In this document: piece after piece, positions 16,386 to 26,529 of the stretch
How positions within the stretch are numbered: the first letter of the stretch is position 1
How the letters are laid out: the number at the start of each line of letters is the position of its first letter
Source: Flavobacterium sp. CECT 9288
GTDB lineage: Bacteria > Bacteroidota > Bacteroidia > Flavobacteriales > Flavobacteriaceae
Direction: 5' to 3'
DNA length: 64,000 nt
NCBI RefSeq assembly: GCF_918731615.1
Contig: NZ_OU957226.1
Span: forward strand, 2,047,501 to 2,111,500
Notes under the pieces: model-generated
The model's input: the letters and a program-made list of their open reading frames with translations, nothing else
Told to the model about the DNA's origin: nothing
Database searches by the model: none
Position numbers and translations under genes: made by a program

Positions 16386-18224
16386 ATGAAACAAAATTAC
16401 ACTTTATTATTTATAATGCTATGCGCATTAGGATTTGCACAAGCACCTGCAGGATACTACAGCACTGCTACCGGATCAGGGTACACCCTCAAAACACAGT
16501 TACATAACATCATTAAAGGGCATACTACATTATCATATGGAGAATTATATGTAACTTATTCTACATCTGATATAGATAATTTTTTTGAAAAAGACGGAAC
16601 AGTATTAGACATGTACTCAGAAAACCCTGCAGGAAATGACCCTTATACATATAGCATTGCATCAACACAAAGATGTGGAAATTACGCCAAAGAAGGAGAT
16701 TGCTATAACAGAGAACATATTATACCACAATCGGTATTCAACGAACAGTCGCCTATGGTATCTGATGCACATTTTATTACTCCAACAGATGGAAAAGTAA
16801 ATGGTATACGTTCCAATTACCCTCATGCTAATGTTACGGTTGCTTCAGAAACAACTTTGAACGGAAGTAAACTAGGCACAGGTTTAATTTCAGGATACAG
16901 CGGACTAGTATTTGAACCTATTGATGAATTCAAAGGAGATATTGCACGTATGTATTTCTATTTTGCTACACGTTATGAAAATACAGTTGCTGGTTATAAC
17001 TTTCCAATGTTTAATAACTCAACTGGAAAAGTATTTACAGATGCTTTCTTAGCACAACTTATTTCTTGGCACAATCTAGATCCAGTAAGTCCTCGTGAAA
17101 TAGAAAGAAACAATGCTATTTACGCACGTCAAAACAACCGTAATCCTTTTATAGATAATCCGAGTTATGTGGCTGCAGTTTGGACAACAGAGCCTGCAGA
17201 TACACAGGCGCCAACAGCTGCAACCAATTTAACTGTAACCACTACCACTTCAAATACAATAACCTTAACTTGGTCTGCAGCCACAGACAATGTTGCTGTA
17301 ACAGGATATGATATTTATTTGAATGGTTCATTAAAAACTAATACTACAGGATTAACAACTACAGTAACAGGCTTATTACCATCAACTGGTTATGTTTTTT
17401 ATATCATAGCAAGAGATGATGCTAGAAACTCATCTGCGGCAAGTGGATCAGTAACAGGTACAACTACTGCTGCACCAACAGGCGGTGCAGGAGCAACAGA
17501 ACTTTTCTTTTCTGAGTACGTTGAAGGAAGTAGTTTTAACAAAGCATTAGAAATTGCCAACTTTACAGGAGCTGCAGTTGATTTAACTGGATATTCTATT
17601 CGTAAACAATCAAACGGAGCTGGAGCATGGACAACAGGATTAAATTTAACAGGGACCTTAAACTCGGGTGCAGTATTTGTTTTAGTTGATCCACAAATGG
17701 GAACAACATGTTATCCAGTTGCTAACGCTAATTTATCATCAGCACAAGAACCCTTTAACGGTGATGATCCTATGGGATTATTCAAAAACGGAGTATTAAT
17801 TGATATTATTGGAACTTTTAATGGTGGTACCGCAAAATTTGGTGAAAATGTTACCCTACGCAGAAAACCAAGCATCACTGCTCCTAATACCACTTTTGAT
17901 AAAACCGCAGAGTGGGATTCTTTCGCAAGTAATACGTGTGACGGAATCGGTACTCACACAGTAACAACATTATCAAGCGAAGATTTTGAAAGTAACGGAA
18001 TTATTTTATACCCAAATCCATCGAACGGAATTGTAAAAATCAATTTCCCTAATGCTGATGATAAATACACGGTACAAGTATTTTCAGTAATAGGTCAAAA
18101 AGTATTTGAAGAGCACTATGACAACAACAATACAGCTCTTTTAAATGGCCTCGAAAGAGGAATTTACATTGTTAAAATTAGTACTTCAAGTAAAACATTT
18201 ACAAAAAAATTGATTGTAAATTAA
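16386..18224 (+). CDS. T9SS-secreted endonuclease I, copy 1
   Basis: A 612-residue secreted nuclease. Order of parts: signal peptide (MKQNYTLLFIMLCALGFAQ), endonuclease I domain with the ββα-metal motif GDCYNREHIIPQSVF and DGKVNGIRSNYPH, an FN3 domain (QAPTAATNLTVTTTTSNTIT onward), a lamin-tail-like domain (ELFFSEYVEGSSFNKALEIAN), and a C-terminal type IX sorting domain starting ILYPNPSNG and ending KKLIVN. It should be delivered to the surface or medium to degrade DNA or RNA. The next gene is a full-length paralogue. ATG 16386 is chosen because it begins the signal peptide. Confidence 0.9.
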   Translation: MKQNYTLLFIMLCALGFAQAPAGYYSTATGSGYTLKTQLHNIIKGHTTLSYGELYVTYSTSDIDNFFEKDGTVLDMYSENPAGNDPYTYSIASTQRCGNYAKEGDCYNREHIIPQSVFNEQSPMVSDAHFITPTDGKVNGIRSNYPHANVTVASETTLNGSKLGTGLISGYSGLVFEPIDEFKGDIARMYFYFATRYENTVAGYNFPMFNNSTGKVFTDAFLAQLISWHNLDPVSPREIERNNAIYARQNNRNPFIDNPSYVAAVWTTEPADTQAPTAATNLTVTTTTSNTITLTWSAATDNVAVTGYDIYLNGSLKTNTTGLTTTVTGLLPSTGYVFYIIARDDARNSSAASGSVTGTTTAAPTGGAGATELFFSEYVEGSSFNKALEIANFTGAAVDLTGYSIRKQSNGAGAWTTGLNLTGTLNSGAVFVLVDPQMGTTCYPVANANLSSAQEPFNGDDPMGLFKNGVLIDIIGTFNGGTAKFGENVTLRRKPSITAPNTTFDKTAEWDSFASNTCDGIGTHTVTTLSSEDFESNGIILYPNPSNGIVKINFPNADDKYTVQVFSVIGQKVFEEHYDNNNTALLNGLERGIYIVKISTSSKTFTKKLIVN

Positions 18225-18243
18225 GAGCAATCAAGAAGATACC

Positions 18244-18269
18244 AAGCGGCACTGAGTGCCGCTTTTTTT
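18244..18269 (+). terminator. Terminator of nuclease 1
   Basis: AAGCGGCAC (18244-18252), loop TGA, GTGCCGCTT (18256-18264), then a T run. Confidence 0.85.
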
Positions 18270-18525
18270 ATATCCATATTTTTAATTTAACAAGATTTAA
18301 AATATTAATATAATATCATATAACATTTAAAAAAATATAGCATGTAAGAAATACATTATTAGTAAAAAATCTAAATAAAGTCAATTAAATATTCTAGTGA
18401 ATTAAAAATACAAAATTCGCACATTAAAGTAAGATTGAATTTACTTTTGACAATTATTTATTTATTTTTCTATCAACATATTAAATTTATTTACAATTAC
18501 TTAACATTACAACAGTTTTAAATTA
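18270..18525. other. AT-rich gap between the two nuclease genes
   Basis: No gene or strong structure is seen. The sequence is very AT-rich with short A and T tracts, and the promoter box of the second nuclease lies at its right end. Confidence 0.6.
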
Positions 18526-18533
18526 TAATTTTG
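18526..18533 (+). promoter_or_regulatory. -7 box before nuclease 2
   Basis: TAATTTTG followed by CACCG, 78 bp before the ATG; matches TAnnTTTG. The -33 position has TTA-like sequence rather than TTG. Confidence 0.5.
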
Positions 18534-18610
18534 CACCGTCTTAAACACCTCATAAACAACTTGTAAGGTATTTATAACAAATACAAATCAAACTACTTTA
18601 AAACACTTTT

Positions 18611-20452
18611 ATGAAGCACATCTACTCTGTATTATTATTCTTCTTTATAACGGTTATGTCTGCGCAAGCTCCTAGCGGTTACTATAGCACGGCAACAGGT
18701 TCTGGCTACACCCTGAAAACTCAGCTTTACAACATTATTAAAGGTCATACTGATCAAGGTTACTCTGGATTATGGACAACCTACGCTACATCTGACAGAG
18801 ATCGTCAAAATGAAAATGACAACACTATTTTCGATTTGTATTCTGAAATTCAAAACGGACCAGATCCTTACAATTATACGCTAACAACAAACCAGTGCGG
18901 AACGTATGCTGTAGAAGGTGATTGCTACAATAGAGAGCACATAATTCCACAATCTACATTTAACTCTGCAGCACCTATGGTTTCTGATGCGCATTTTATC
19001 CCACCAACTGATGGAAAAGTAAATGGCTTACGTTCAAGTTTTCCGCATGGTAACGTTGCAACAGCATCGACAACTACACTTAACGGAAGTAAACTTGGTA
19101 CAAGTGCTGTTTCAGGATTTACAGGAACTGTTTTTGAACCTGCAGCGGCTTTCAAAGGAGATATTGCTAGAATGTATTTTTACTTTGCTACTCGTTATGA
19201 AAACACGGTAGCTGGTTATCCTTACGCTATGTTCAATGGAACCAGTAACCAAGTATTTACAACAGCTTTCTTGAACTTGTTACTTTCTTGGCACGCTAAT
19301 GATCCTGTAAGCTCAAGAGAAATCGAGAGAAACAATGCTATTTATGCTCGCCAAGGCAATAGAAATCCTTTTATAGATAATCCATCTTATGTTAACGCTA
19401 TTTGGGGCGGAACTACTGGTGGCGGAACTACAGACACAACTGCTCCTAGCACACCAACATCGCTAACATCAACAGCTAAAACTACAACTTCAGTTACTTT
19501 GGCTTGGAATGCCTCAACTGATAACGTGGGAGTAACAGGTTATAATGTATATGTTAATGGTGTTTTAAGAACCACAGTAACAACATTAAGCACGGTGGTT
19601 AGTAGCTTAACAGCAGCTACTAGTTACACTTTTACTGTAAGAGCTAGAGATGCAGTCGGAAACTTATCGGCAACTAGTAATGCTTTAACTGTTGTTACCA
19701 ATTCAAACAGTACTTCAACAGAGTTAATGTTCTCTGAATATATTGAAGGATCATCCAATAACAAAGCTTTAGAAATTGCTAATAAAACAAGTGCTTCCAT
19801 TAACCTTTCGGCATACAGCATTAAAAGACAAACTAACGGTGCTGGAGCATGGAGTGCTGGTTTAGCATTATCAGGAACCATCAGCAGTGGTGGAAAATAC
19901 ACTATCGTAAATAGTTTAATGGCTTCTAGTTGTTACCCTACGAGTTCAGCTAACATGTCTACGTCCGCAACCGAAATGACTTTTAACGGAAATGACGCTG
20001 TAGGTTTGTTTAAAAACGGTGTTCTTATTGATATCATTGGAACTTTTAATGGTGGAACTGCCAATTTCTCTATAGATGAAACCATCCGCAGAAAAGCAAC
20101 TGTAACAGCGCCTTCAACAACTTTTAACAAAGCTACTCAATGGGATGTCTTTGCATTAGACACCTGCTCTAACTTAGGCAGTAGAACTACAAGTAAAACT
20201 CCAAAAAATAGCATCAATATAGCAACAAATACGGTAGAGATTTATCCGAATCCATCACGAGGCACATTTAGTGTTACCAATGCTAATACTATTTATTCCA
20301 TTGAAGTGTATTCTATTCTTGGTCAAAAAATCTACAGCTTAGAAAACACCACACAATCTGAAATAACGATTCCAAATAGCACACCAGGAACTTATCTCGT
20401 ACGATTACAAATTGACTCAAACGAAATTGTAAAAAAACTCATTATTCAATAA
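18611..20452 (+). CDS. T9SS-secreted endonuclease I, copy 2
   Basis: A 613-residue paralogue of the preceding protein with the same layout: signal peptide ending SAQ, the APSGYYSTATGSGYTLKTQL start shared almost word for word, GDCYNREHIIPQSTF catalytic motif, FN3 domain, lamin-tail-like domain (ELMFSEYIEGSSNNKALEIAN) and a T9SS tail (VEIYPNPSRG to KKLIIQ). Domains are strongly similar while linkers and tail differ, so the duplication is not recent. It has its own promoter box and terminator, allowing separate control. Extracellular nucleic acid breakdown for nutrient gain is the likely role. Confidence 0.9.
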   Translation: MKHIYSVLLFFFITVMSAQAPSGYYSTATGSGYTLKTQLYNIIKGHTDQGYSGLWTTYATSDRDRQNENDNTIFDLYSEIQNGPDPYNYTLTTNQCGTYAVEGDCYNREHIIPQSTFNSAAPMVSDAHFIPPTDGKVNGLRSSFPHGNVATASTTTLNGSKLGTSAVSGFTGTVFEPAAAFKGDIARMYFYFATRYENTVAGYPYAMFNGTSNQVFTTAFLNLLLSWHANDPVSSREIERNNAIYARQGNRNPFIDNPSYVNAIWGGTTGGGTTDTTAPSTPTSLTSTAKTTTSVTLAWNASTDNVGVTGYNVYVNGVLRTTVTTLSTVVSSLTAATSYTFTVRARDAVGNLSATSNALTVVTNSNSTSTELMFSEYIEGSSNNKALEIANKTSASINLSAYSIKRQTNGAGAWSAGLALSGTISSGGKYTIVNSLMASSCYPTSSANMSTSATEMTFNGNDAVGLFKNGVLIDIIGTFNGGTANFSIDETIRRKATVTAPSTTFNKATQWDVFALDTCSNLGSRTTSKTPKNSINIATNTVEIYPNPSRGTFSVTNANTIYSIEVYSILGQKIYSLENTTQSEITIPNSTPGTYLVRLQIDSNEIVKKLIIQ

Positions 20453-20456
20453 TACT

Positions 20457-20483
20457 AAAAGCGGCAAAATTGCCGCTTTTTTT
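20457..20483 (+). terminator. Terminator of nuclease 2
   Basis: AAAAGCGGCAA with TTGCCGCTTTT and a trailing T run, 4 bp after the stop codon. Confidence 0.85.
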
Positions 20484-20509
20484 ATGCTTAGAATTTAATC
20501 TTAATTACC

Positions 20510-20517
20510 TAAATTTG
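20510..20517 (+). promoter_or_regulatory. -7 box of purL
   Basis: TAAATTTG followed by CATCGC, 28 bp before ATG 20545; matches TAnnTTTG. No TTG at -33. Confidence 0.5.
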
Positions 20518-20544
20518 CATCGCAATACAACAAACTACACAACA

Positions 20545-23500
20545 ATGATTCATTTCTTTGAAAACCAAAGTAAAACCGTTTTTGCCGTACAAACGCAAAA
20601 CGAAATCTCAGCTCAAGACATTTCAAAACTCAATTGGCTTTTTGCCGACGCACATATCCTAGAAAAATCCGTACTTACGGATTTTTTTGTTGGACCACGT
20701 GCCGCTATGGTTACGCCATGGAGTACCAACGCTGTGGAAATCACCCAAAACATGGGAATTTCTGGAATTATTAGAATTGAAGAATTCGAAAAAGTAGCTG
20801 CTGAATTCACTGATTTTGATCCGATGTTACTTCAAAAATACACCGAATTAAATCAAGATATTTTTATAATTGCTATTCAACCAGAAGCTATTTTAGAGAT
20901 TGATGACATTGATGCTTATAACAAACAAGAAGGTTTAGCTTTAAGTGCAGAAGAAGTAGAATACTTAAATAATTTAGTTACTAAACTAGGAAGAAAATTA
21001 ACGGATTCTGAAATTTTTGCTTTCTCACAAGCCAATTCAGAACACTGTCGTCATAAAATTTTCAATGGAACTTTTGTGGTGGATGGCGAAGAAAAACCAA
21101 CTTCCCTATTTAAGTTAATCAAAAAAACATCTCAAGAAAACCCTAACGATATCGTTTCAGCATATAAAGATAACGTGGCTTTTGTTAAAGGTCCGAAAGT
21201 GACTCAATTCGCACCAAAAAGTGCAGACAAACCTGATTTTTATGAAGAAAAGGAATTTGATTCTGTATTGTCTTTAAAAGCAGAAACACACAATTTCCCA
21301 ACAACAGTTGAACCTTTCAACGGAGCGGCAACAGGTTCTGGAGGAGAAATTCGCGACCGTTTAGCTGGTGGACAAGGTTCATTACCTTTGGCAGGAACCG
21401 CTGTCTACATGACTTCTTATTCAAGATTAACAAACAATCGCAAGTATGAAGGCGCCATGGAAGAACGTCCTTGGTTGTATCAAACACCAATGGATATTTT
21501 GATTAAGGCTTCAAATGGAGCTTCAGATTTTGGAAATAAATTTGGGCAACCGTTAATTACAGGTTCGGTTTTAACATTCGAACATGAAGAAGAAAATCGT
21601 AAAATTGGTTACGATAAAGTAATCATGCAAGCGGGTGGAATTGGGTACGGAAAATTAGATCAAGCCATTAAAAAGAAACCACAAGAAGGCGATAAAATTG
21701 TCATTCTTGGTGGAGAAAATTATAGAATTGGAATGGGTGGAGCTGCGGTTTCATCAGCAGACACAGGTGCTTTTGGTTCGGGAATTGAATTAAATGCGAT
21801 ACAACGTTCTAATCCAGAAATGCAAAAACGTGCCGCTAATGCTATTCGTGGTTTAGTGGAAAGTGATCACAATCCGATTGTATCCATTCATGATCATGGT
21901 GCAGGTGGACATTTAAATTGTTTATCCGAATTAGTTGAAGAAACCGGTGGATTAATCGATTTAGATAAATTACCGGTTGGTGATCCAACGCTTTCTGCTA
22001 AAGAAATCATCGGAAACGAATCTCAGGAAAGAATGGGATTAGTAATTGGCGAGAAAGATATCGATATTTTACAGCGAATTGCCGATAGAGAACGTTCACC
22101 TATGTATCAAGTAGGTGATGTTACCAACGATCACAGATTTACATTCGAATCGAAAACTACAGGCTTAAAACCTATGGATTACGCTTTGGAAGACTTTTTC
22201 GGAAGTTCGCCAAAAACCATCATGACAGATACAACAATTGCTAGAAATTATAGTAATTCTGAATATAACTCAACCGAAATTCCAAGCTATTTAGAGCAAG
22301 TTTTACAATTAGAAGCTGTAGCTTGTAAAGATTGGTTAACGAATAAAGTTGACCGTTGTGTTGGTGGGAAAGTAGCCAAACAACAATGTACTGGACCGTT
22401 ACAATTACCTTTAAACAATGTCGGCGTAATGGCTTTGGACTTTAAAGGAAAAGAAGGAATTGCCACATCCATTGGCCACGCTCCTATTTCGGCGTTAATT
22501 GATCCTGTTGCTGGAAGCAGAAATGCTATTGCAGAATCGCTTTCTAACTTAGTTTGGGCGCCGTTAAAAGATGGTTTAGATTCAGTTTCTTTATCAGCCA
22601 ACTGGATGTGGGCTTGTAAAAATGAAGGAGAAGATGCACGTTTGTACGAAGCCGTAAAAGGTTGTTCTGATTTTGCTATCGAATTAGGAATTAATATTCC
22701 AACTGGAAAAGATTCGCTTTCGATGAAACAAAAATATCCGAATGATGAAGTCATTGCACCAGGAACGGTGATTATTTCAGCAGCTGGAAATTGTTCGAAT
22801 ATTACAAAAGTAGTTGAACCTGTTTTACAACGCAATGGTGGAAATATTTACTACCTAAATTTATCACAAGATAGTTTTAAATTAGGAGGTTCTTCATTTA
22901 ATCAAACACAAAATAAAGTAGGAAATGAAACGCCTACAATTAAAAATGCAGCTTTCTTCAAAAAAGCATTTAATACGTTACAAGATTTAATTAAAGATAG
23001 AAAAATCAAAGCCGGACATGATATTGGAAGCGGTGGTTTAATCACAACTTTATTAGAAATGTGTTTTGCTGATGTGAATTTAGGTGCGAATTTCGATTTA
23101 ACTTCTATCAATGAAATCGATTCTACTAAATTATTATTTTCAGAAAATATTGCAGTAGTTTTCCAAGCTGATGCAGAAGTTGAAGCCACATTTAAAGCAA
23201 ATGGGGTTGAAATTTTTAATATTGGAACGGTTACGAATTCGGATACTATTTCTATTGTAAATCATGAAGATACATTTGAATTTTCTTCAAAAAAATATAG
23301 AGAAATTTGGTTTGAAACGTCTTTCTTATTAGACCAGAAACAAACTAAAAACGGTAAATCATTAGAGCGTTTTGAAAATTTCGCGAATCAACCTTTATCG
23401 TTTACTTTCCCATCTCATTTTGATGGAAAATTACCTGTAGTTTCCAACACTAACCGACCAAAAGCAGCAATTATTCGCGAAAAAGGGAGTAATTCAGAGC

Positions 23501-24207
23501 GTGAAATGGCGAATGCGATGTATCTGGCTGGTTTTGATGTAAAAGATGTTCACATGACCGATTTAATTTCGGGAAGAGAAACGTTAGAAGACATTCAATT
23601 TATTGGAGCTGTAGGTGGTTTTTCAAATTCAGATGTTTTAGGTTCGGCAAAAGGTTGGGCTGGAGCTTTTTTATATAATGAAAAAGCGAATACGGCCTTA
23701 AAAAACTTCTTCAAAAGAGAAGACACACTTTCTGTTGGAATTTGCAATGGTTGTCAGTTAATGATGGAATTAGAATTGATTACGCCAGAACATGAAGTTC
23801 ATGGAAAAATGAAACATAACGATTCGCACAAACATGAAAGTGGCTTTACTTCTGTGAAAATTCAGAAAAACAATTCGGTAATGCTTTCTACTTTAGAAGG
23901 TACAACTTTAGGGGTTTGGATTTCTCATGGTGAGGGAAAATTCAACCTACCGATGGCTGAAGAAAATTATAATATCGTAGCCAAATATGGGTATGAAGGC
24001 TATCCAGCTAATCCAAATGGATCGGACTACAACACGGCTATGATGTGTGACACTACTGGAAGACATTTAGTAATGATGCCACACATAGAACGTTCTACTT
24101 TCCCATGGAATTGGGCTAATTATCCAGACAGAGATCAAAAAGACGAAGTTTCTCCTTGGTTAGAAGCCTTTGTAAACGCCAGAAAATGGGTAGAAAATAA
24201 AAAATAA
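20545..24207 (+). CDS. purL: Phosphoribosylformylglycinamidine synthase
   Basis: A 1220-residue single-chain FGAM synthase, which makes FGAM from FGAR, ATP and glutamine in purine synthesis. It combines the synthetase part (SEHCRHKIFNGTF, KAETHNFPTTVEPFNGAATGSGGEIRDR, DHGAGGHLNCLSELVEE, IPTGKDSLSM) with a C-terminal class I glutaminase domain whose nucleophile Cys lies in VGICNGCQLMMEL. It is the long form, somewhat shorter than the 1295-residue E. coli enzyme. ATG 20545 is chosen because the 25 upstream residues cross the terminator and promoter. It is a single-gene unit. Confidence 0.96.
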   Translation: MIHFFENQSKTVFAVQTQNEISAQDISKLNWLFADAHILEKSVLTDFFVGPRAAMVTPWSTNAVEITQNMGISGIIRIEEFEKVAAEFTDFDPMLLQKYTELNQDIFIIAIQPEAILEIDDIDAYNKQEGLALSAEEVEYLNNLVTKLGRKLTDSEIFAFSQANSEHCRHKIFNGTFVVDGEEKPTSLFKLIKKTSQENPNDIVSAYKDNVAFVKGPKVTQFAPKSADKPDFYEEKEFDSVLSLKAETHNFPTTVEPFNGAATGSGGEIRDRLAGGQGSLPLAGTAVYMTSYSRLTNNRKYEGAMEERPWLYQTPMDILIKASNGASDFGNKFGQPLITGSVLTFEHEEENRKIGYDKVIMQAGGIGYGKLDQAIKKKPQEGDKIVILGGENYRIGMGGAAVSSADTGAFGSGIELNAIQRSNPEMQKRAANAIRGLVESDHNPIVSIHDHGAGGHLNCLSELVEETGGLIDLDKLPVGDPTLSAKEIIGNESQERMGLVIGEKDIDILQRIADRERSPMYQVGDVTNDHRFTFESKTTGLKPMDYALEDFFGSSPKTIMTDTTIARNYSNSEYNSTEIPSYLEQVLQLEAVACKDWLTNKVDRCVGGKVAKQQCTGPLQLPLNNVGVMALDFKGKEGIATSIGHAPISALIDPVAGSRNAIAESLSNLVWAPLKDGLDSVSLSANWMWACKNEGEDARLYEAVKGCSDFAIELGINIPTGKDSLSMKQKYPNDEVIAPGTVIISAAGNCSNITKVVEPVLQRNGGNIYYLNLSQDSFKLGGSSFNQTQNKVGNETPTIKNAAFFKKAFNTLQDLIKDRKIKAGHDIGSGGLITTLLEMCFADVNLGANFDLTSINEIDSTKLLFSENIAVVFQADAEVEATFKANGVEIFNIGTVTNSDTISIVNHEDTFEFSSKKYREIWFETSFLLDQKQTKNGKSLERFENFANQPLSFTFPSHFDGKLPVVSNTNRPKAAIIREKGSNSEREMANAMYLAGFDVKDVHMTDLISGRETLEDIQFIGAVGGFSNSDVLGSAKGWAGAFLYNEKANTALKNFFKREDTLSVGICNGCQLMMELELITPEHEVHGKMKHNDSHKHESGFTSVKIQKNNSVMLSTLEGTTLGVWISHGEGKFNLPMAEENYNIVAKYGYEGYPANPNGSDYNTAMMCDTTGRHLVMMPHIERSTFPWNWANYPDRDQKDEVSPWLEAFVNARKWVENKK

Positions 24208-24237
24208 GTTATATTATTTTAGTTAAACTAACTTTTT

Positions 24238-24272
24238 AAAAGGCGCTTTTTTACAAAAGCGCCTTTTTTTTT
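24238..24272 (+). terminator. Terminator of purL
   Basis: AAAAGGCGCTTTT (24238-24250), loop TTAC, AAAAGCGCCTTTT (24255-24267), then a T run. Confidence 0.88.
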
Positions 24273-24583
24273 ATTTAATACTTTGTTGTTCGTTAATATT
24301 TTATTTTAAACTCAAATAGTAATAAATATGAACCAAACAAGGCTTAGTAGAGGATTTGATTGAATTTAATTACTCAAAACAAACCCTAATGGATTTATTT
24401 AAAATAAATAAAAATTAAGAAAGAGACTTTATGAGAAAGTGCATAACCCTTAATTTAGCACTATAACTTGTTGAAAAATTGAAATTTAAGAATAATTTCA
24501 TTTTTTTTTCAAAAAAACAAAACCAAAAGAGAAGTATCTCCGTAAATGACAAAAACAAAGTTAAACAATAAACAATAACCATT
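24273..24583. other. Gap without recognised gene
   Basis: About 310 bp of AT-rich sequence between purL and the outer-membrane protein gene. No open frame of credible composition, promoter consensus or inverted repeat was identified; the promoter of the next gene should lie here. Confidence 0.5.
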
Positions 24584-25468
24584 ATGATTAAAAAACAAAT
24601 AGTATTATTGCTTGCAGTAACTACACTAGGATGTGTAACCACTGCATTTTCACAAAGCCCAATTAGCGGTTTTATGCAAGGAAAGGGAAAGGGAAATGTT
24701 GCACTTTCTTATAGTTTTGAGAAATATGAAAATGTTTTTCTTGTTCCACAAGAAGTTGAGAGCGTTCCTGTTTTTAATGACGTAAAAATCACTAGCGCAT
24801 CTATTTATGGGGTTTACGGAATTTCGGACCAAGTTGATGTTGTGATGGTTTTACCATACATCACAGCAACTGGTAATGCATCACAAGAAGTATTGACAAA
24901 CAATAACTTTGAAAACGAAAGAAAAGGTCTTCAAGATGTTTCAGTTTTTGTAAAGTACAGTCCGTTTTATTTTGATTTCGGCAACTCATCACTTCGTCTT
25001 ATAGGAGCTTTAGGACTTAAAACTCCAGTTGGCGACTACAAGGTAAATGAAGGTTTACAATCTATCATTGCTATAGGTAACCGCGCTACAACAGTAAGCA
25101 CAACCGGTATGGCCATGTATAAAATGAATTCAGGAATATTTGCTTCGGCGCAATTTGCAGGAAACTTTGCCTCAGATGAAGTACCTAATTCATACACTAG
25201 TGAAGTAAAATTAGGATATGCAGCCTCTTTATTTTATGCAGATGCTTTTATTGCCAACCAAACATCTACAAGCGGAGTTGATATTCTTGGAGAAGGTTTC
25301 ACAGGTTTTTTCCCAAGTACACAAGTAAATTATACTAAAATAGGTTTGAATTTATACACACCTATTACAAAAGAAGTAGGTATTTCAGCAGGTGCAAGCA
25401 CCGTAATTGAAGGAAGAAACGTTGGTAAAGCAACTGGTTTATACGGTGGTTTAGTATACAAATTTTAA
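24584..25468 (+). CDS. Putative outer-membrane beta-barrel protein
   Basis: A 294-residue exported protein (signal peptide to AFSQ) of alternating hydrophobic and polar residues ending in YGGLVYKF; the terminal Phe fits insertion by the BAM machinery. Segments such as ITSASIYGVYGISDQVDVVMVLPYI and LRLIGALGLKTPVGDY resemble the transporter-like barrels related to phenol-degradation MetA proteins. It precedes a fasciclin lipoprotein by 18 bp and is probably co-transcribed with it. Substrate unknown. Confidence 0.7.
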   Translation: MIKKQIVLLLAVTTLGCVTTAFSQSPISGFMQGKGKGNVALSYSFEKYENVFLVPQEVESVPVFNDVKITSASIYGVYGISDQVDVVMVLPYITATGNASQEVLTNNNFENERKGLQDVSVFVKYSPFYFDFGNSSLRLIGALGLKTPVGDYKVNEGLQSIIAIGNRATTVSTTGMAMYKMNSGIFASAQFAGNFASDEVPNSYTSEVKLGYAASLFYADAFIANQTSTSGVDILGEGFTGFFPSTQVNYTKIGLNLYTPITKEVGISAGASTVIEGRNVGKATGLYGGLVYKF

Positions 25469-25486
25469 TAAAAAACAGACAACAAA

Positions 25487-26446
25487 ATGAAAAACGTAAA
25501 CATAAAAAGCGTAGTAGTAGCGCTATCATTACTAGCTACATTGTCATCATGTGAGAATGATTACCAAGATGAGAAACCAAGTATTGCAGCAATTGCTGTT
25601 GCAAACGCAAATTTTAGCACTCTTGAAGGAGCCGCTATTCAAGGAGGAGTTGCAGGAGTACTGAGTAATAGTAATCCAAACGATCCATCAGGAAAATATA
25701 CAGTATTTGCTCCTACTAATGATGCTTTCGCAAAATTAGGACTTGTAAATAGTGGAAGCCTTGGCGTTTTGCAAAACAGTTTTTTAACGAATACTTTATT
25801 GTATCACGTTTCTAACGGAAGTCTTATGGCAAACCAAATAATGGCTGGAGGAACATCTGCATCTGCATTAAGCATAAACAGACGTTTTATTAGTAGAGGA
25901 AGTGATTTGTATATTAACGGATCTAAAATAATTCTTACTGATGTAGCAGCAAGTAACGGAACAGTTCACGCTATAGATAAAGTAATGATTGCTACCGGAG
26001 TAAACATTGTAGACTCAGCAATATTACTTAAAGATTCTAAAGTTTTTAAATCACCAGAACTTACATTTTTAGTACAAGCCGTTATTTCATCTGGACTAGC
26101 ACCTACTTTATCAAATCCTGCAAACAATTTCACAATTTATGCGCCAACAGATGCTGCATTTAAAGCCGCTGGTTTTGCAACGATTCAAGATGTAGCTAAC
26201 GCTCCTCAAGCAGTTTTACAACAAGTTCTATTAAACCATGCTATTAGTGGTGGTAAATTTACTTCTGAGCAAACTGCAACAACGGCTACAACAGCTGGTG
26301 GTGGTACATTAACATACAGCCCGTTCTTAAATGGAGTATTTACAGTAAAAAGTAATGGTAATACTATTCCTGCTAACATGGTTATTCCTGATATCCAATG
26401 TAGTAATGGTGTGGTACATATCATTGATAGAGTTTTACTACCATAA
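25487..26446 (+). CDS. Fasciclin-domain lipoprotein
   Basis: A 319-residue lipoprotein (lipobox LSSC, Cys22) with two fasciclin (FAS1) domains. Each has the typical YTVFAPTNDAFAKLG / FTIYAPTDAAFKAAG segment and an ending such as GTVHAIDKVM / GVVHIIDRVLLP. FAS1 domains mediate adhesion or ligand binding at the cell surface. It pairs with the upstream barrel protein, so the two may act together at the outer membrane. No enzymatic motif. Confidence 0.9.
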   Translation: MKNVNIKSVVVALSLLATLSSCENDYQDEKPSIAAIAVANANFSTLEGAAIQGGVAGVLSNSNPNDPSGKYTVFAPTNDAFAKLGLVNSGSLGVLQNSFLTNTLLYHVSNGSLMANQIMAGGTSASALSINRRFISRGSDLYINGSKIILTDVAASNGTVHAIDKVMIATGVNIVDSAILLKDSKVFKSPELTFLVQAVISSGLAPTLSNPANNFTIYAPTDAAFKAAGFATIQDVANAPQAVLQQVLLNHAISGGKFTSEQTATTATTAGGGTLTYSPFLNGVFTVKSNGNTIPANMVIPDIQCSNGVVHIIDRVLLP

Positions 26447-26467
26447 AAATTCAGAATTAATTTATAA

Positions 26468-26506
26468 AAAAAATAGTCTTACTTAATGGTAAGACTATTT
26501 TTTTTT
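26468..26506. terminator. Bidirectional terminator (fasciclin / lysR)
   Basis: AAAAAATAGTCTTAC (26468-26482) pairs perfectly with GTAAGACTATTTTTT (26489-26503). It lies between convergent genes. Confidence 0.88.
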
Positions 26507-26529
26507 GGCTGTAGTCAAGAAAATCTACA

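Noticed and set aside
16386..20452. Mobile element carrying the duplicated nucleases
   Set aside because: No transposase, terminal repeats or target duplications were seen; a plain gene duplication explains it.
22287..22835. 182-codon open frame on the minus strand
   Set aside because: Fully antisense to purL, whose protein is strongly conserved there; no family resemblance.
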